Of a stretch of 49,937 nucleotides of DNA, positions 8,643 through 18,400 are shown one piece after another. Source of the stretch: JACRIM01 sp038042195 (GTDB taxonomy: Bacteria > Planctomycetota > Phycisphaerae > UBA1845 > UTPLA1); NCBI GenBank assembly GCA_038042195.1, contig JBBTET010000045.1, positions 1 to 49,937 of the forward strand. The letters are read 5' to 3'. How positions within the stretch are numbered: position 1 is the first letter of the stretch; each line of letters opens with the position of its first letter. A program made the translations under genes and the position numbers. The notes under the pieces are model-generated. The model was not told the DNA's origin. It saw only the letters and a list, made by a program, of their open reading frames with translations, and did no database searches.

Positions 8643-9479
8643 TCACGTGTTGTGGGTGCTGAGAAAGTCGTAGGCCTGTTTCGCAGCGTTTACGGCGTCG
8701 TGGCTGTGGCGCGACAGTTCGACGTTCAGGCTGCCAGTGTAGCCGACCTCGCGGAGGGAGGTGAAGATGGGCGGGAAGTCGATGTCGCCTTCGCCGAACA
8801 TCAGGTGGTCGTGGCGACCGGCTTGCATGTCTTCAATATGAATGTTGAACAGGCAGTGTGAATAGGCTCGGATCCACTCAGCCGGCGTGCCGTCGCTGAG
8901 GCAGTGGACGTGTCCGACATCGAGGGTCAGGCCGAAGCGGGGGTGGTGAAGCTGGTCGATCAGATTGCCGAACTGGGCCATGCGCTCGACGAACATGCCC
9001 GGCTCTGGCTCGAAGGCGAGTCGGATGTCGTACTTCACGGCACGCGTGAGGAGTTCGTCGCAGGCGTCGACGAGGAGCGACCAGTTGTCGGACTCGGACG
9101 ATGCCGGGTCGGAGTGCCCTGCCCAAAAGCTGACGGCTTCGGCCTCGACTTCCACGGCGATCTCGATGGCGCGATGAAGATAGTCGAGTCGCTTGCGACG
9201 GGCGGATTCGTCGGGGTCGAGCAGCGAGGGATGATGCTTGCGTACCGGGTCGAGGAGAAATCTAGCCCCCGTTTCTATTATGCAGCAGAGGCCAGTTGCG
9301 CGGAGCGTCTCTCGCACATGGCGAATGTCGGCGAGCAGTTGGTCGTCATATGGATTCAGCGCGTGATGATCGAGGGTGATCGCCACGGTCTGGTAGCCGA
9401 TGTCAGCGAGAATGCGCAGGGCATCGGTCAGCCGATGATGGGCGAATCCGTTGGTGTTGTAGCCGAGTTCGAAGGGCAT
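8643..9479 (-). CDS. sugar phosphate isomerase/epimerase-like TIM barrel (EboE-like)
   Basis: 278 aa. Xylose-isomerase-like AP endonuclease 2 fold: LGYNTNGFAHHRL at the start, FEPEPGMF (metal Glu), LTLDVGHVHCL (metal Asp/His), NIHIEDMQAGRHDHLMFGEGDIDFPP (metal site and product loop), and LNVELSRHSHDA (final Glu). The N-terminal YNTNG and C-terminal SRHSH elements are what I associate with EboE. It sits 17 nt after the radical SAM gene and 4 nt before the phosphatase-like gene, so these three form one transcription unit read leftward. The reaction is unknown. Confidence 0.85.
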   Translation of the reverse strand: MPFELGYNTNGFAHHRLTDALRILADIGYQTVAITLDHHALNPYDDQLLADIRHVRETLRATGLCCIIETGARFLLDPVRKHHPSLLDPDESARRKRLDYLHRAIEIAVEVEAEAVSFWAGHSDPASSESDNWSLLVDACDELLTRAVKYDIRLAFEPEPGMFVERMAQFGNLIDQLHHPRFGLTLDVGHVHCLSDGTPAEWIRAYSHCLFNIHIEDMQAGRHDHLMFGEGDIDFPPIFTSLREVGYTGSLNVELSRHSHDAVNAAKQAYDFLSTHNT

Positions 9480-9496
9480 GACTCAGCAGGCACCAA

Positions 9497-11371
9497 TTAT
9501 GCTGGAATTAGTTCGCGAGCGCCTTGTTGCACCAATGGCGCTCGATGGACGATGCCGACGTCCAGCGAAGGGACGTGCTCAAGCGCCCACTGGATTTCGA
9601 CATCCAGTACCGGGTCGATCATCGGAATGCGCGCCGGCTGAATGCCGTCCCACATCTTAATTGGGCCTTTCTTGAGCTTTCTCGCCCAGCTCCAGAGTCG
9701 CGGGACGGTGAGCACGAGGCCGATCTGGCCAATGATCTGGAACAGGAGCCGACGCGGGGCGACAGGGTCGTGACGCCAATTCTTGATGACGCGAAGGGTA
9801 TTCATCGGGTTGTAGAACGTAGCGTAGCCGCGGACGACGTTCATCTGGCGCTCCCACGGGCGCGGATGGCTGGATGCGGCGACGTGCGTCCCATCTTGGA
9901 AGGCCTGCGGAATCGGGTCGCCGCCGACGGTCTCGAAGATACGTTTCGCTCTGGCAGCCGGCTCGAAGTCCAGCGTGCCGACGGCGGGGCCGAGATAGGT
10001 GCATTGATAGGAGACGGCTCCGATCTCGAACATGTACTTGGCCTGATTGACGAGGCCGGACAGGTCGCCTTCGGGGGTACGCAACGGCTGGTCGTCGTTG
10101 TGGATCAGCATGGACATCGGCTCGATCTGGAGATCGCGCATGAGGGAATAGATTTCCTTGGCCTTGCCGGCGGTCTGTCCCTTGTTGATGAGTTCGGCGG
10201 TGATGTCCTCGATGCCGAACCAAATCGCCCGGAGTCCGCCCTTGCGACAGAGCGGCAGAATGTCGCGATTCTTGTACACGTCGAAGGCGGTTGCCTCAGT
10301 GAAGAATTGAATGACCTCGCCGAGCGGCTTGCCGCGCGTGGTGGTGTTACCGATCTCGGTCATGAGATCGATGACGGTCTCGCGCGTGTTAAAGAAGTTG
10401 TCGTCGGTGCTGAAGAACTGGTGGATGCCGAAGTTCTCATACACATGCTTGATCTCAGCGGCGAGGCGTTTGGGACTCTTGTGTCGCCACGTCCGCTGGT
10501 TGACGGCCGGGATCGGGCAATAGGTGCAGGCGAATTTGCAGCCCTGTGTGCTGATGATGGAGCAGACGATGGACAGCTTGCCGACCTTTTTCGGCGGATA
10601 GGGCTGGGCCGCGAGCGTTTCCTTGCGGTGGGGCGGCTCGAGCATTCGATAACCGGCATCGGGCATGGGCATTTCGTCGAGGTCGCGGAGGAGGCGCTGC
10701 ACGCCGGTGTTGATGGCGTAGGGCTTGCCGGGGGGCGACTGCGGCGCGAGGTAGACCAGGCCGGGAATATCTTCGAGGGTGCCGGAACGTCGGCACTTTT
10801 CATAGGCCGAGAGCATGGTGTCGCCGGGGGCACGGTTGTCGAGGATGCGTTTGAACAAGTCGAGGAAGACGTAGGCCTCGCCGGTGGAGACGCAGTCAGC
10901 GCCGATGCCAGTGCCCGGGCCGAGGTCGAAGTAGTCGGTGGGTTCGTAAATGGCCTTGGGGCCGCCGGCGAGGATCAAGGGGCGCTTGGCACCCAGGGTG
11001 TGGGTGTCGCGGACGAGTTCGTAGGCGTGTTCCGCGTGGATCTGCATCGCGGAGACGAGTAGGACGTCGATCGGTTTGCCGCCGAGTTGGGCCTTGCTGG
11101 GCTTGAAGTTGGGGGTCCACTGTTGGAGGACGAGGCGGACGTTTTTGAAGCCAGCATCGTTGAGGCAATCGCCGAGCGTGCGAACTGAGCAGGGGGCCAT
11201 TCGCTTGTCGGCATACCAATAGGGCAGCATCCGCGTTCGGAAGTCGAAGGCATAAACGATGGCGATATTGAGATCGTGGGCGTCTTTGTAGGAGCGAAGG
11301 GATTCGATGATGCCGCGGAAGGCACCATCCGGCAGATAGATATCGTTCGTTTTTCGGCGAGGTAGTTCCAA
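9497..11371 (-). CDS. cobalamin-binding-type radical SAM protein
   Basis: 624 aa from a TTG start at 11371 supported by GGAG about 8 nt upstream; the next ATG is 48 codons in. Residues about 1-200 form a Rossmann-like B12-binding-type domain (VLLVSAMQIHAEHAYELV, ILAGGPKAIYEP). The radical SAM [4Fe-4S] motif CKFACTYC uses Cys278, Cys282 and Cys285 (CX3CX2C). The C-terminal 200 residues are more variable and end in hydrophobic stretches near LLFQIIGQIGLVL, possibly membrane-associated. First gene of the minus-strand run with the EboE- and EboF-like genes. It is not a recognised standard ebo member; methylation or rearrangement of a lipid or isoprenoid substrate is a guess. Confidence 0.85.
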   Translation of the reverse strand: MELPRRKTNDIYLPDGAFRGIIESLRSYKDAHDLNIAIVYAFDFRTRMLPYWYADKRMAPCSVRTLGDCLNDAGFKNVRLVLQQWTPNFKPSKAQLGGKPIDVLLVSAMQIHAEHAYELVRDTHTLGAKRPLILAGGPKAIYEPTDYFDLGPGTGIGADCVSTGEAYVFLDLFKRILDNRAPGDTMLSAYEKCRRSGTLEDIPGLVYLAPQSPPGKPYAINTGVQRLLRDLDEMPMPDAGYRMLEPPHRKETLAAQPYPPKKVGKLSIVCSIISTQGCKFACTYCPIPAVNQRTWRHKSPKRLAAEIKHVYENFGIHQFFSTDDNFFNTRETVIDLMTEIGNTTTRGKPLGEVIQFFTEATAFDVYKNRDILPLCRKGGLRAIWFGIEDITAELINKGQTAGKAKEIYSLMRDLQIEPMSMLIHNDDQPLRTPEGDLSGLVNQAKYMFEIGAVSYQCTYLGPAVGTLDFEPAARAKRIFETVGGDPIPQAFQDGTHVAASSHPRPWERQMNVVRGYATFYNPMNTLRVIKNWRHDPVAPRRLLFQIIGQIGLVLTVPRLWSWARKLKKGPIKMWDGIQPARIPMIDPVLDVEIQWALEHVPSLDVGIVHRAPLVQQGARELIPA

Positions 11372-11531
11372 GAGAAACTCCGGGGTCAGGCTTTCCCTCG
11401 TTTCCGAGGACCGCGCGGTACGGCTACGAGGGAATGGGGGGATGATATCCGGGATGGGTGGGCATGGCCAGAAGAATTAAGTGGTTGGTCTGGCTGGGGT
11501 TGGAGCTGCCTTTTCGATAAACATAATTGTC

Positions 11532-11560
11532 TTGACAGTTATATCTGTCGGTTATAGGAT
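11532..11560 (+). promoter_or_regulatory. promoter with embedded palindromic operator for ArsR-type gene
   Basis: Perfect -35 TTGACA (11532-11537), 17-nt spacer, TAGGAT (11555-11560). The spacer carries a dyad GACAG-N6-CTGTC (11534-11549; 14 of 16 positions symmetric), overlapping the -35. That is the expected geometry for a dimeric HTH repressor controlling its own gene, which starts at 11619. Confidence 0.7.
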
Positions 11561-11618
11561 ATGTGTCTATGACGAGAAAACGACGGTAGATGCCAACCAA
11601 CAGGGGAATGTCAGGCTC

Positions 11619-12263
11619 ATGGCGACGAAGGCCGCGAGAAAATTAGAGACGATTTCCGGCATTGAACAGGCCGTAGCCATGCTTGACCCGCTTCGGCTCA
11701 AGCTGTTGGAACGCCTGCAAACGCCCAACTCCGCGACGGGTTTGGCGAGGGCCATGCGGCTTCCGCGTCAACGATTGAATTATCACCTGCGCGAATTGGA
11801 GCGACATCGGCTGGTTGAGTTTGTGGAGGAGCGCCGTAAGGGGAATTGCACGGAGCGGATTCTCCGCGCGACTGCCACCAGTTATTTGATCAGCCCCGAT
11901 GCGCTCGGATCGCTGGCGACTGACCCCGATCGGATTGAGGATCGATTCTCATCGACCTATCAGGTGGCCGTCGCGGCGAAGGCGATTCGCGATATTGCCG
12001 AGTTGGAGAAGCGGGCACAGGCGGCTCGCAAGAAACTGCCGACGCTCACGCTGCAAGTCGGAGTTCGATTCGCCGGGGCGGAGCAGCAGCAGGCCTTCGC
12101 GCGTGATCTGACGAACGCCGTTGCTGAATTGGCGGCCAAGTACCATGACGAGACCGCGCCGGACGGGCGACGCTTTGAGTTCTATGTGGGTGGATACCCC
12201 GCGATTACCAAGACTGAAGAAGCCGCGCGCCGCGAGGCGTCGGATGACAAAGACAATTTGTGA
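11619..12263 (+). CDS. ArsR-family winged-helix transcriptional regulator
   Basis: 214 aa from ATG 11619; the frame stays open upstream to 11481, but that would start before the promoter. Residues about 10-80 form a winged helix: AVAMLDPLRLKLLERLQ, then SATGLARAMRLPRQRLNYHLRELERHRLVEFVEERRKGN, matching the ArsR 'PLRL.IL..L / R..V..HL..L...GLV' pattern. No CXC metal site is visible, so metal sensing is unlikely. The C-terminal half (about 100-214) is a separate helical/effector region. It precedes an SRPBCC gene by 26 nt, a common ArsR-SRPBCC pairing in which the SRPBCC protein binds small hydrophobic ligands. Confidence 0.85.
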   Translation: MATKAARKLETISGIEQAVAMLDPLRLKLLERLQTPNSATGLARAMRLPRQRLNYHLRELERHRLVEFVEERRKGNCTERILRATATSYLISPDALGSLATDPDRIEDRFSSTYQVAVAAKAIRDIAELEKRAQAARKKLPTLTLQVGVRFAGAEQQQAFARDLTNAVAELAAKYHDETAPDGRRFEFYVGGYPAITKTEEAARREASDDKDNL

Positions 12264-12289
12264 GATGCAGAGAGATTGAGAGGACCATC

Positions 12290-13123
12290 ATGAATGCTAC
12301 GAATGCTCAGTCGCCTGGAACCGAAGCCGCGCCTCGGTCGGTTGAAAAGGTCATGGAGATCAAGGCCCCGGTGGAGGCTGTGTGGAAGGCGCTGACCGAG
12401 GCGGACGAATTGACGCGATGGTTTCCGCTCCAGGCCAAGGCAACGCCGGGCGTGGGCGGGAAGATTTGGGTGTCGTGGGGGGCACCGATTGAGGGCGAGA
12501 GCGAGATTCAGATTTGGGAACCGAATCGGCGGCTGAAAACGACATGGCCCTTCGCCGAGGGGCATGGGACGATGGGCGGCGTCGTGCTGACGGTCGACTA
12601 TCTGCTCGAAGCGAAGGGAGGCACGACGACGCTGCGGCTGGTGCATTCGGGTTTCGGTCATGGGGCGGATTGGGACACGCAGTATGACTCGGTGCGTCAA
12701 GGGTGGGACTTCGAGCTGCGCGGGATGCGGCACTATCTGGAGAATCACCTCGGCACACCACGGCGCGTGATCTGGTCGCGCAGGCCGGTGAAGACGAGCG
12801 TCGAGGCGACGTGGCAGGTGGTGTTGGGATCAAAGGGGCTTGGGGCGTTGGCGGCAATTCAGGGAGCGAAATCGGGCGCGGCCTACGCGTTCACATCGCC
12901 CGAGGGAACGCACTACGAAGGAAAGCTCGACCTGTTCAACCCGCCGAAACAGTTCTCCGCGACGGTGGCGGGGCTGAACAATGCCTATTTACTCATTCAA
13001 GCCGAAGCGTGCGGCGGCGCGCCGGAGGTGTGGATGTGGATGAACACGTATGGCGTGGCGGAGGAGGTGTGTCGGCGGGTGCAGGGGGAGTGGGATGGGA
13101 TGCTGGCGCGCCTATTGACGTAA
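12290..13123 (+). CDS. SRPBCC (AHSA1-like/START-fold) protein
   Basis: 277 aa from ATG 12290 with GAGAGGA upstream. The N-terminal 150 residues show the helix-grip pattern: VMEIKAPVEAVWKALTEADELTRWFPLQ, ESEIQIWEPNRRLKTTW, TTLRLVHSGFG, and a final helix YDSVRQGWDFELRGMRHYLENHL. The last 110 residues form a second beta-rich region that may be another, more degraded SRPBCC-like domain. Part of the ArsR-SRPBCC-VOC run. Ligand unknown; cytoplasmic. Confidence 0.85.
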   Translation: MNATNAQSPGTEAAPRSVEKVMEIKAPVEAVWKALTEADELTRWFPLQAKATPGVGGKIWVSWGAPIEGESEIQIWEPNRRLKTTWPFAEGHGTMGGVVLTVDYLLEAKGGTTTLRLVHSGFGHGADWDTQYDSVRQGWDFELRGMRHYLENHLGTPRRVIWSRRPVKTSVEATWQVVLGSKGLGALAAIQGAKSGAAYAFTSPEGTHYEGKLDLFNPPKQFSATVAGLNNAYLLIQAEACGGAPEVWMWMNTYGVAEEVCRRVQGEWDGMLARLLT

Positions 13124-13220
13124 ACGCCGAGTGGCGGCAAATGAAGAATGTAGAATGGATAAACAAAAGGTGGCGGGTGCGCCGCAATAGCCTTGTTTGA
13201 GATGTTTCGGGAGCATTTGT

Positions 13221-13595
13221 ATGGCAATGGATATCGGAAAGGTGGGCTGGGTGGATTTGACGGTGAAGGATGCGGAGACCGTGCGCGATTTTTATGCGCA
13301 GGTCATTGGCTGGACCGTTGAAGAGGTCGGCATGGGCGGCTACAGCGACTACTCGATGGTGCCGCCGGGCGGAAAGGAGCCGGCTGCTGGCATATGCCAC
13401 GCGCGCGGTATGAACGGCAAGATTCCACCGCAGTGGCTGGTGTATGTGCCGGTGGCGGATCTTACGGCGAGTATTGAGGCGTGTAAGTCGCTTGGAGGCA
13501 AAGTACTCGATGGCCCGCGAGACATGGGCGGGCAGATGTTCGCGTGCATTCAGGATCCGGCCGGCGCGGTGATGGCATTGGTGGGGCCGGTGTAA
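13221..13595 (+). CDS. VOC-family (glyoxalase/bleomycin-resistance fold) protein
   Basis: 124 aa from ATG 13221 with GGGAG at 13209-13213. A single VOC domain with two beta-alpha-beta3 modules: VGWVDLTVKDAETVRDFYAQVIGWTVEEV, then VYVPVADLTASIEACKSLGGKVLDGP and FACIQDPAGAVMALVGPV. At this length it acts as a dimer of paired modules in related proteins. Metal ligands are not all evident, so catalysis is uncertain. It follows the SRPBCC gene by 97 nt and may belong to the ArsR-controlled unit. Confidence 0.85.
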   Translation: MAMDIGKVGWVDLTVKDAETVRDFYAQVIGWTVEEVGMGGYSDYSMVPPGGKEPAAGICHARGMNGKIPPQWLVYVPVADLTASIEACKSLGGKVLDGPRDMGGQMFACIQDPAGAVMALVGPV

Positions 13596-13621
13596 TACAT
13601 GAAGATGAGCGACGATTCACT

Positions 13622-15136
13622 CTAACCTGTATTGGTTGTGAAGTGGCTGCTATTTATGCTGGGCGACGTGGTCGCATTGGTTTTTCGCCGCAGGGTGAGC
13701 AGGATCACCGCGAGCAAGAATGCCCAACCGACGATTTGGGCGAAGTAATGTCCTCCTGCCACAAAAAACGTGCGTTTGTTGGTGAGTGAGACGTATCCAG
13801 GCAAGATGCCCGGTCCCTCTACCAAGTTTCGTGAGCATTGGACACGGCCCGTCGGCTCAACGATCTGCGAAATACCTGAACTGGCGGCTCGCACAGAGTA
13901 TCGGCGCAACTCGATGGAACGGATTTGCGCCATGGCAGCTTGTTGGATGCGCTGCTGAATAGGCCATGATTCAGGATTCATCACTGGAACCAGGAGTAGC
14001 TCTGCACCGAGATCTACTAGGCGTCGGGTGATGTCGCTGAAGTCAGTATCAAAGCAAACACAAAGTCCGAGTTCACCCACGTCTGTGGGAAAAGTGCGTT
14101 GACTTCGTGCCGGGTTTCCATCATGAAAAAAAGGAACAGGAACCGATTTTGCCTGATGGCCAATGATCTCTCCATTTGGACCAATTAGGAGTGCCACATT
14201 GTCATAGTCGCATTGGAGGTCGTTGGGTGCTCGTACATGCGCACCAACGACTATATAAGCCTTAAATTCGCGGGCGATCCTAGCAAGCTGGTCTACAAAT
14301 GGGTGAGGACGGTCCGCATCTCCTTCTATTGTGTGTTCTGGAAGCACCAGAATTCGTGGTCGATCCGCCGTCCCCAGCGCCTGCCTTACGAGGTCGATAT
14401 ATTCTCGATCATTTGGGCACTCGGACTGAATGCACGCAACTCGGATGTGAGCATTCGCTGGTTGCGATGAAGACTGTGAAACGAAACCGCAAGAGAGAAT
14501 GGCAACGACAGTCGCAAAAAGTGGGAGGAAAGATCGATATGATCGATGTTGCAGGAAAAAAGCCAAGGCAGAATTCACGATCAACACAAAGAACGAGAGT
14601 AGGTAGACTCCGCCCAAAGATGCCGCTTGGGCCATCCAATTGTTGGGAGCTTGGCTGTACCCCAACGCAGCATAGGATAAGCGCAACTGGCTCAGTCCCT
14701 CGCTTCGTAGAATCTCCTGCCCAAGGAAGCAAAATGGCAATGCGTACCAAAGGGCGGAACTACCAAGAGTCAATGAAAGCAGTTTGGCAACACGGAAGCT
14801 CAATCCCATGATAATTGCGTATATGACTATGAGGATCATTGCCAAAGGTGCGGAAATCCCAAACATCCACGAGAGAGCGATTCGATAGAAGACCACGCCG
14901 AGGATTGCACCCATGACCCAGGTTTCTCGTGGCGATAATCGCGGGATTCGTAAAAACCAGGGAACGAATGCGATCCATGCAAGGGCATGCCATTCAACGG
15001 GAGGGAATGACATTGCCATGAGGCTCCCAGATAGAACGGCGCAAGCGATGGTTTGTGCAGTTTGCATGAAATGGCTCGAGGCCATGGCTTTGGTGTGCGA
15101 TGAAGCGTGAGGCTGAATTTCGCGTTGCTCTGTCAT
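13622..15136 (-). CDS. lnt: apolipoprotein N-acyltransferase
   Basis: 504 aa. Transfers the third acyl chain to the N-terminal Cys of bacterial lipoproteins at the inner membrane. The first 200 residues contain about six transmembrane segments; the rest is a nitrilase-fold domain with the triad Glu267 (LVLPEHT), Lys330 (HQAKSVPVPFF) and Cys361 (LCVCFDTDFSD), then a final C-terminal membrane segment. All three catalytic residues are intact. Base use differs from the surroundings: lines 14041-14100 and 14521-14580 are 45-47% GC, while for example 26221-26280 is 68%. Convergent with the VOC gene (26 nt apart). Confidence 0.93.
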   Translation of the reverse strand: MTEQREIQPHASSHTKAMASSHFMQTAQTIACAVLSGSLMAMSFPPVEWHALAWIAFVPWFLRIPRLSPRETWVMGAILGVVFYRIALSWMFGISAPLAMILIVIYAIIMGLSFRVAKLLSLTLGSSALWYALPFCFLGQEILRSEGLSQLRLSYAALGYSQAPNNWMAQAASLGGVYLLSFFVLIVNSALAFFLQHRSYRSFLPLFATVVAILSCGFVSQSSSQPANAHIRVACIQSECPNDREYIDLVRQALGTADRPRILVLPEHTIEGDADRPHPFVDQLARIAREFKAYIVVGAHVRAPNDLQCDYDNVALLIGPNGEIIGHQAKSVPVPFFHDGNPARSQRTFPTDVGELGLCVCFDTDFSDITRRLVDLGAELLLVPVMNPESWPIQQRIQQAAMAQIRSIELRRYSVRAASSGISQIVEPTGRVQCSRNLVEGPGILPGYVSLTNKRTFFVAGGHYFAQIVGWAFLLAVILLTLRRKTNATTSPSINSSHFTTNTG

Positions 15137-15425
15137 GTCAGAAGCACTCGTGGACCTTGTGGTGAATCCTACTCCGGTCCGGCGTTAATTTCTCGGAGTT
15201 GCATTGCATTTTGTTACCCGATGTTCACGTCGGAGTTGCAAATTCAGCCAATTTCGAACGAATGTGATACACGGACTGGTGGGGCGTGATGCCTCCGGCG
15301 CGTACTTTGGCTCGTAATCCAATTGACTTACACTCCCCCTTGGCCGGTGCGCTTTGAAGGGCAGCCCCCTCCCCGCACGCCCTGAGACCGTTTGGGGGCC
15401 TCAGTACACAATCAGGAGTGTTCAC

Positions 15426-18400
15426 ATGTTTCGTCGAATTCTCGCATCGACATCGGTCGTACTCTCAGTATGTTCCATCGCCGCCGCAGAGAGCCATCTC
15501 ATGCGGTTCGCGGACATTCATAACGACAAGATCGTCTTCACCTACGAAGGCGATCTCTGGCTTGTGTCGGCCAATGGCGGTGATGCGACGCGGCTGACCA
15601 ACGACTCCGGCGAGGAGAAGTACGCCAAGTTCAGCCCTGATGGGTCGCAGATCGCCTTCACCGGCAACTACGACGGCGGCACGGATATCTACGTCATGGA
15701 GGCGCGCGGCGGATCGCCTCGGCGACTGACGTATCACCCCGCGGTCGACAACATGCTCGAGTGGTTTCCCGATGGGCGGTCCATTCTGTTTCGGTCGAAG
15801 CGGACTTATCCCGACCGAGCCGATCAGATTTACAAAATCTCCGTCGACGGCGGCATGGAGGAGCGGCTGCCGGTGGATCGGGCCGGGCTGACTGCGATTT
15901 CGCCGGATGGCAAGTCCATTGCCTACAACCGGATCAGCACCGAGTTTCGCACGTGGAAGCGGTATCAAGGCGGCATGGCCCCGTGCATCTGGATGGGGAG
16001 TCTGGAGTCGGGCGATTTTCAGAAGATCACCGACTGGGTCGGCACGAACAGTTGGCCGATGTGGGCGGCGGATGGGATTTATTTCACGTCGGACCGCGAG
16101 GGCGGCACGCTGAACATTTGTAAGTATGACACCGGCTCGAAGCAGACGACTGTATTGACGCATTACAAGGACTACGATGTGAAGTATCCGTCGATGGGGC
16201 CGGGGGCGATTGTGTATCAGTATGGCGAGTCGCTGTATGTGTTCGATCTGTCGACGGGCAAGTCGCGCAAGATTGAGGTCAACATCCCGACGGACCTGGT
16301 GAAGATGCGGCCGTGGTATGTGGATGCGACGAAGGATCAAGGGACGTTCGGCCTATCGCCGAGTGGGGCACGGTTGTTGCTTGAAGCGCGAGGGGAGATT
16401 CTCAACGTCGCAGCGGAACAGGGCGAGCCGGTGAACCTTACGGGGACGTCGGAAAGCCGGGAGAAGAATGCCGCGTGGTCGCCGGATGGTAAGTGGATTG
16501 CGTTTATCTCCGACAAGACGGGGGAGGAGGAGATTTACATCGTCAATCAGACGGGTGAGGGCGACTGGAAGCAACTCACCAAGGGGAACAAGGGCTTTCG
16601 GAATCAACTCGCGTGGTCGCCGGACAGCAAGTGGATTCTGTTCTCTGACAAGTTCATGAAGCTGAACATGGTCGATGCGTCAAGCGGGCAGATCGCGACG
16701 ATTGACGCGGCGGATTACGACGACGGCTGGGAGCGGTGGGGGATTCAGGACTACGTCTGGTCGCCCGACAGCCGATGGATCGCGTACACGAAGATGACGG
16801 AGAACATGAATGAGACGATCCACCTCTATTCGATGGAGTCGAAGAAGAGCCGGGTGGTGACGACGGAGTGGCACACCTCGTGGAGTCCGTCGTTCGATCC
16901 GAAGGGGCGGTATTTGTACTTCCTGTCGAATCGGACGTTCAACCCGACGATGGGGGCGGTGGAACAGAATCATATCTATCTGAATATGTGCCGACCGTAC
17001 GTCGTGACATTGAAGGCGGACGCGGCGTCACCTTTTGCACCGAAGGAGACTCTTGAGAAGGAGAGTACGGATAAGAAGGACGAGAAGAAAGACGAAAAGA
17101 AGGATGACAAGAAAGAGTCCACGGAGCCGGTGAAGACGCAAGTGGACCTGGATGGCATCGAGCGGCGCATCATTCCCGTCGAGGGCGTGGCTGCGGGCAA
17201 CTACTTCCGCATCGAAGCAACCGAAGACGGCTTCTGCTTTTTGAAAAAGGACGAGTTGGAGTTCAATAAGTACCAGGTGGTGACGGACCTGACCTCGGCG
17301 AAGATCGATCTGTACCACTATGAGATCGAGGCCAAACCCAAGGACCGCGAGGCGAAGAAGCTCGTGGCGGGCATCAACAATTATCACATCTCGGCCGATG
17401 GCAAGAAGCTCGCGTATCGCTCAGACAGTGCGCACGGCGTGCTTAGCGTCGGGAAAGAGGGCAAGGTCGGCGATGGCAAGATCGATCTATCAAAGGTGAA
17501 GTTCAAAGTGGACCGCCAGGCCGAATACACGCAGATGTTTAACGAAGCCTGGCGCGTGCAGCGCGACTGGTTCTACGATTCGGGGATGCACGGCGTGGAT
17601 TGGAATTCCGTCGGCGAGATGTATCGCAAGTTCGTGCCGTTCTGCGGCAATCGAAGCGACCTGACCTATCTCATCGGCGAAATGATCGGCGAGTTGAATG
17701 CGGGACACACCTATGTTTCCGGCGGCGACGATCAGGCCGCGCCGAGAAAGATGGCTGTGGGGTTGCTTGGTGTCGATTTCGACACGCCGGCCGGTGCATC
17801 GCACCATCGCATCGGGCACATCGTGCCGCGCGTGGATTGGGACGAGGCACATCGTTCGCCGCTGGCCGAGCCGGACTGTCCGATCAAGGATGGCGATTAT
17901 CTGATTGCGATAGACGGCGAAGAGGTGCGTGCGACGGACAACCCGTACAAGTTCCTTGAGAATAAGTCAGAGAAGGCGGTTCGCATTTCCTACAACTCTC
18001 GCGCGAGCAAGGACGGAGCGAAGACCTATCTTGCGAAGACGATTTCCAGCGAGGGCACGATTCGATATTGCGAGTGGGTCGAGCGAAATCGAGAGGCCGT
18101 GACGAAGGCGTCGGGTGGGCGGATTGGCTATCTGCACCTGCCGGACATGGGCGAGCCGGGGTTGATTGAGTTTGGCCGTTGGTATTACCCGCAGCACACC
18201 AAGGAAGCGATCATCATCGACGAGCGTTACAACGGTGGCGGGTTTGTCGGCGACATGATGATTGATCGGCTTGAGCGACAGCTTTGGTCGGTGACGCAGG
18301 CCCGCGAGGGCAAGATTGTGCGAAACCCCGAGGGGGTATTCTTCGGGCATCTCGCCGTAATGATGAATGAAGACACCGGGTCTAACGGCGAGTACTTTGC

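Noticed and set aside
9524..11062. 512-codon open frame opposite the radical SAM gene
   Set aside because: Shadow of the true minus-strand gene, which has the CX3CX2C motif and operon context.
15465..16340. Open frame opposite the tricorn-like protease
   Set aside because: Arg/His-rich shadow typical of high-GC antisense frames; no recognised domain.
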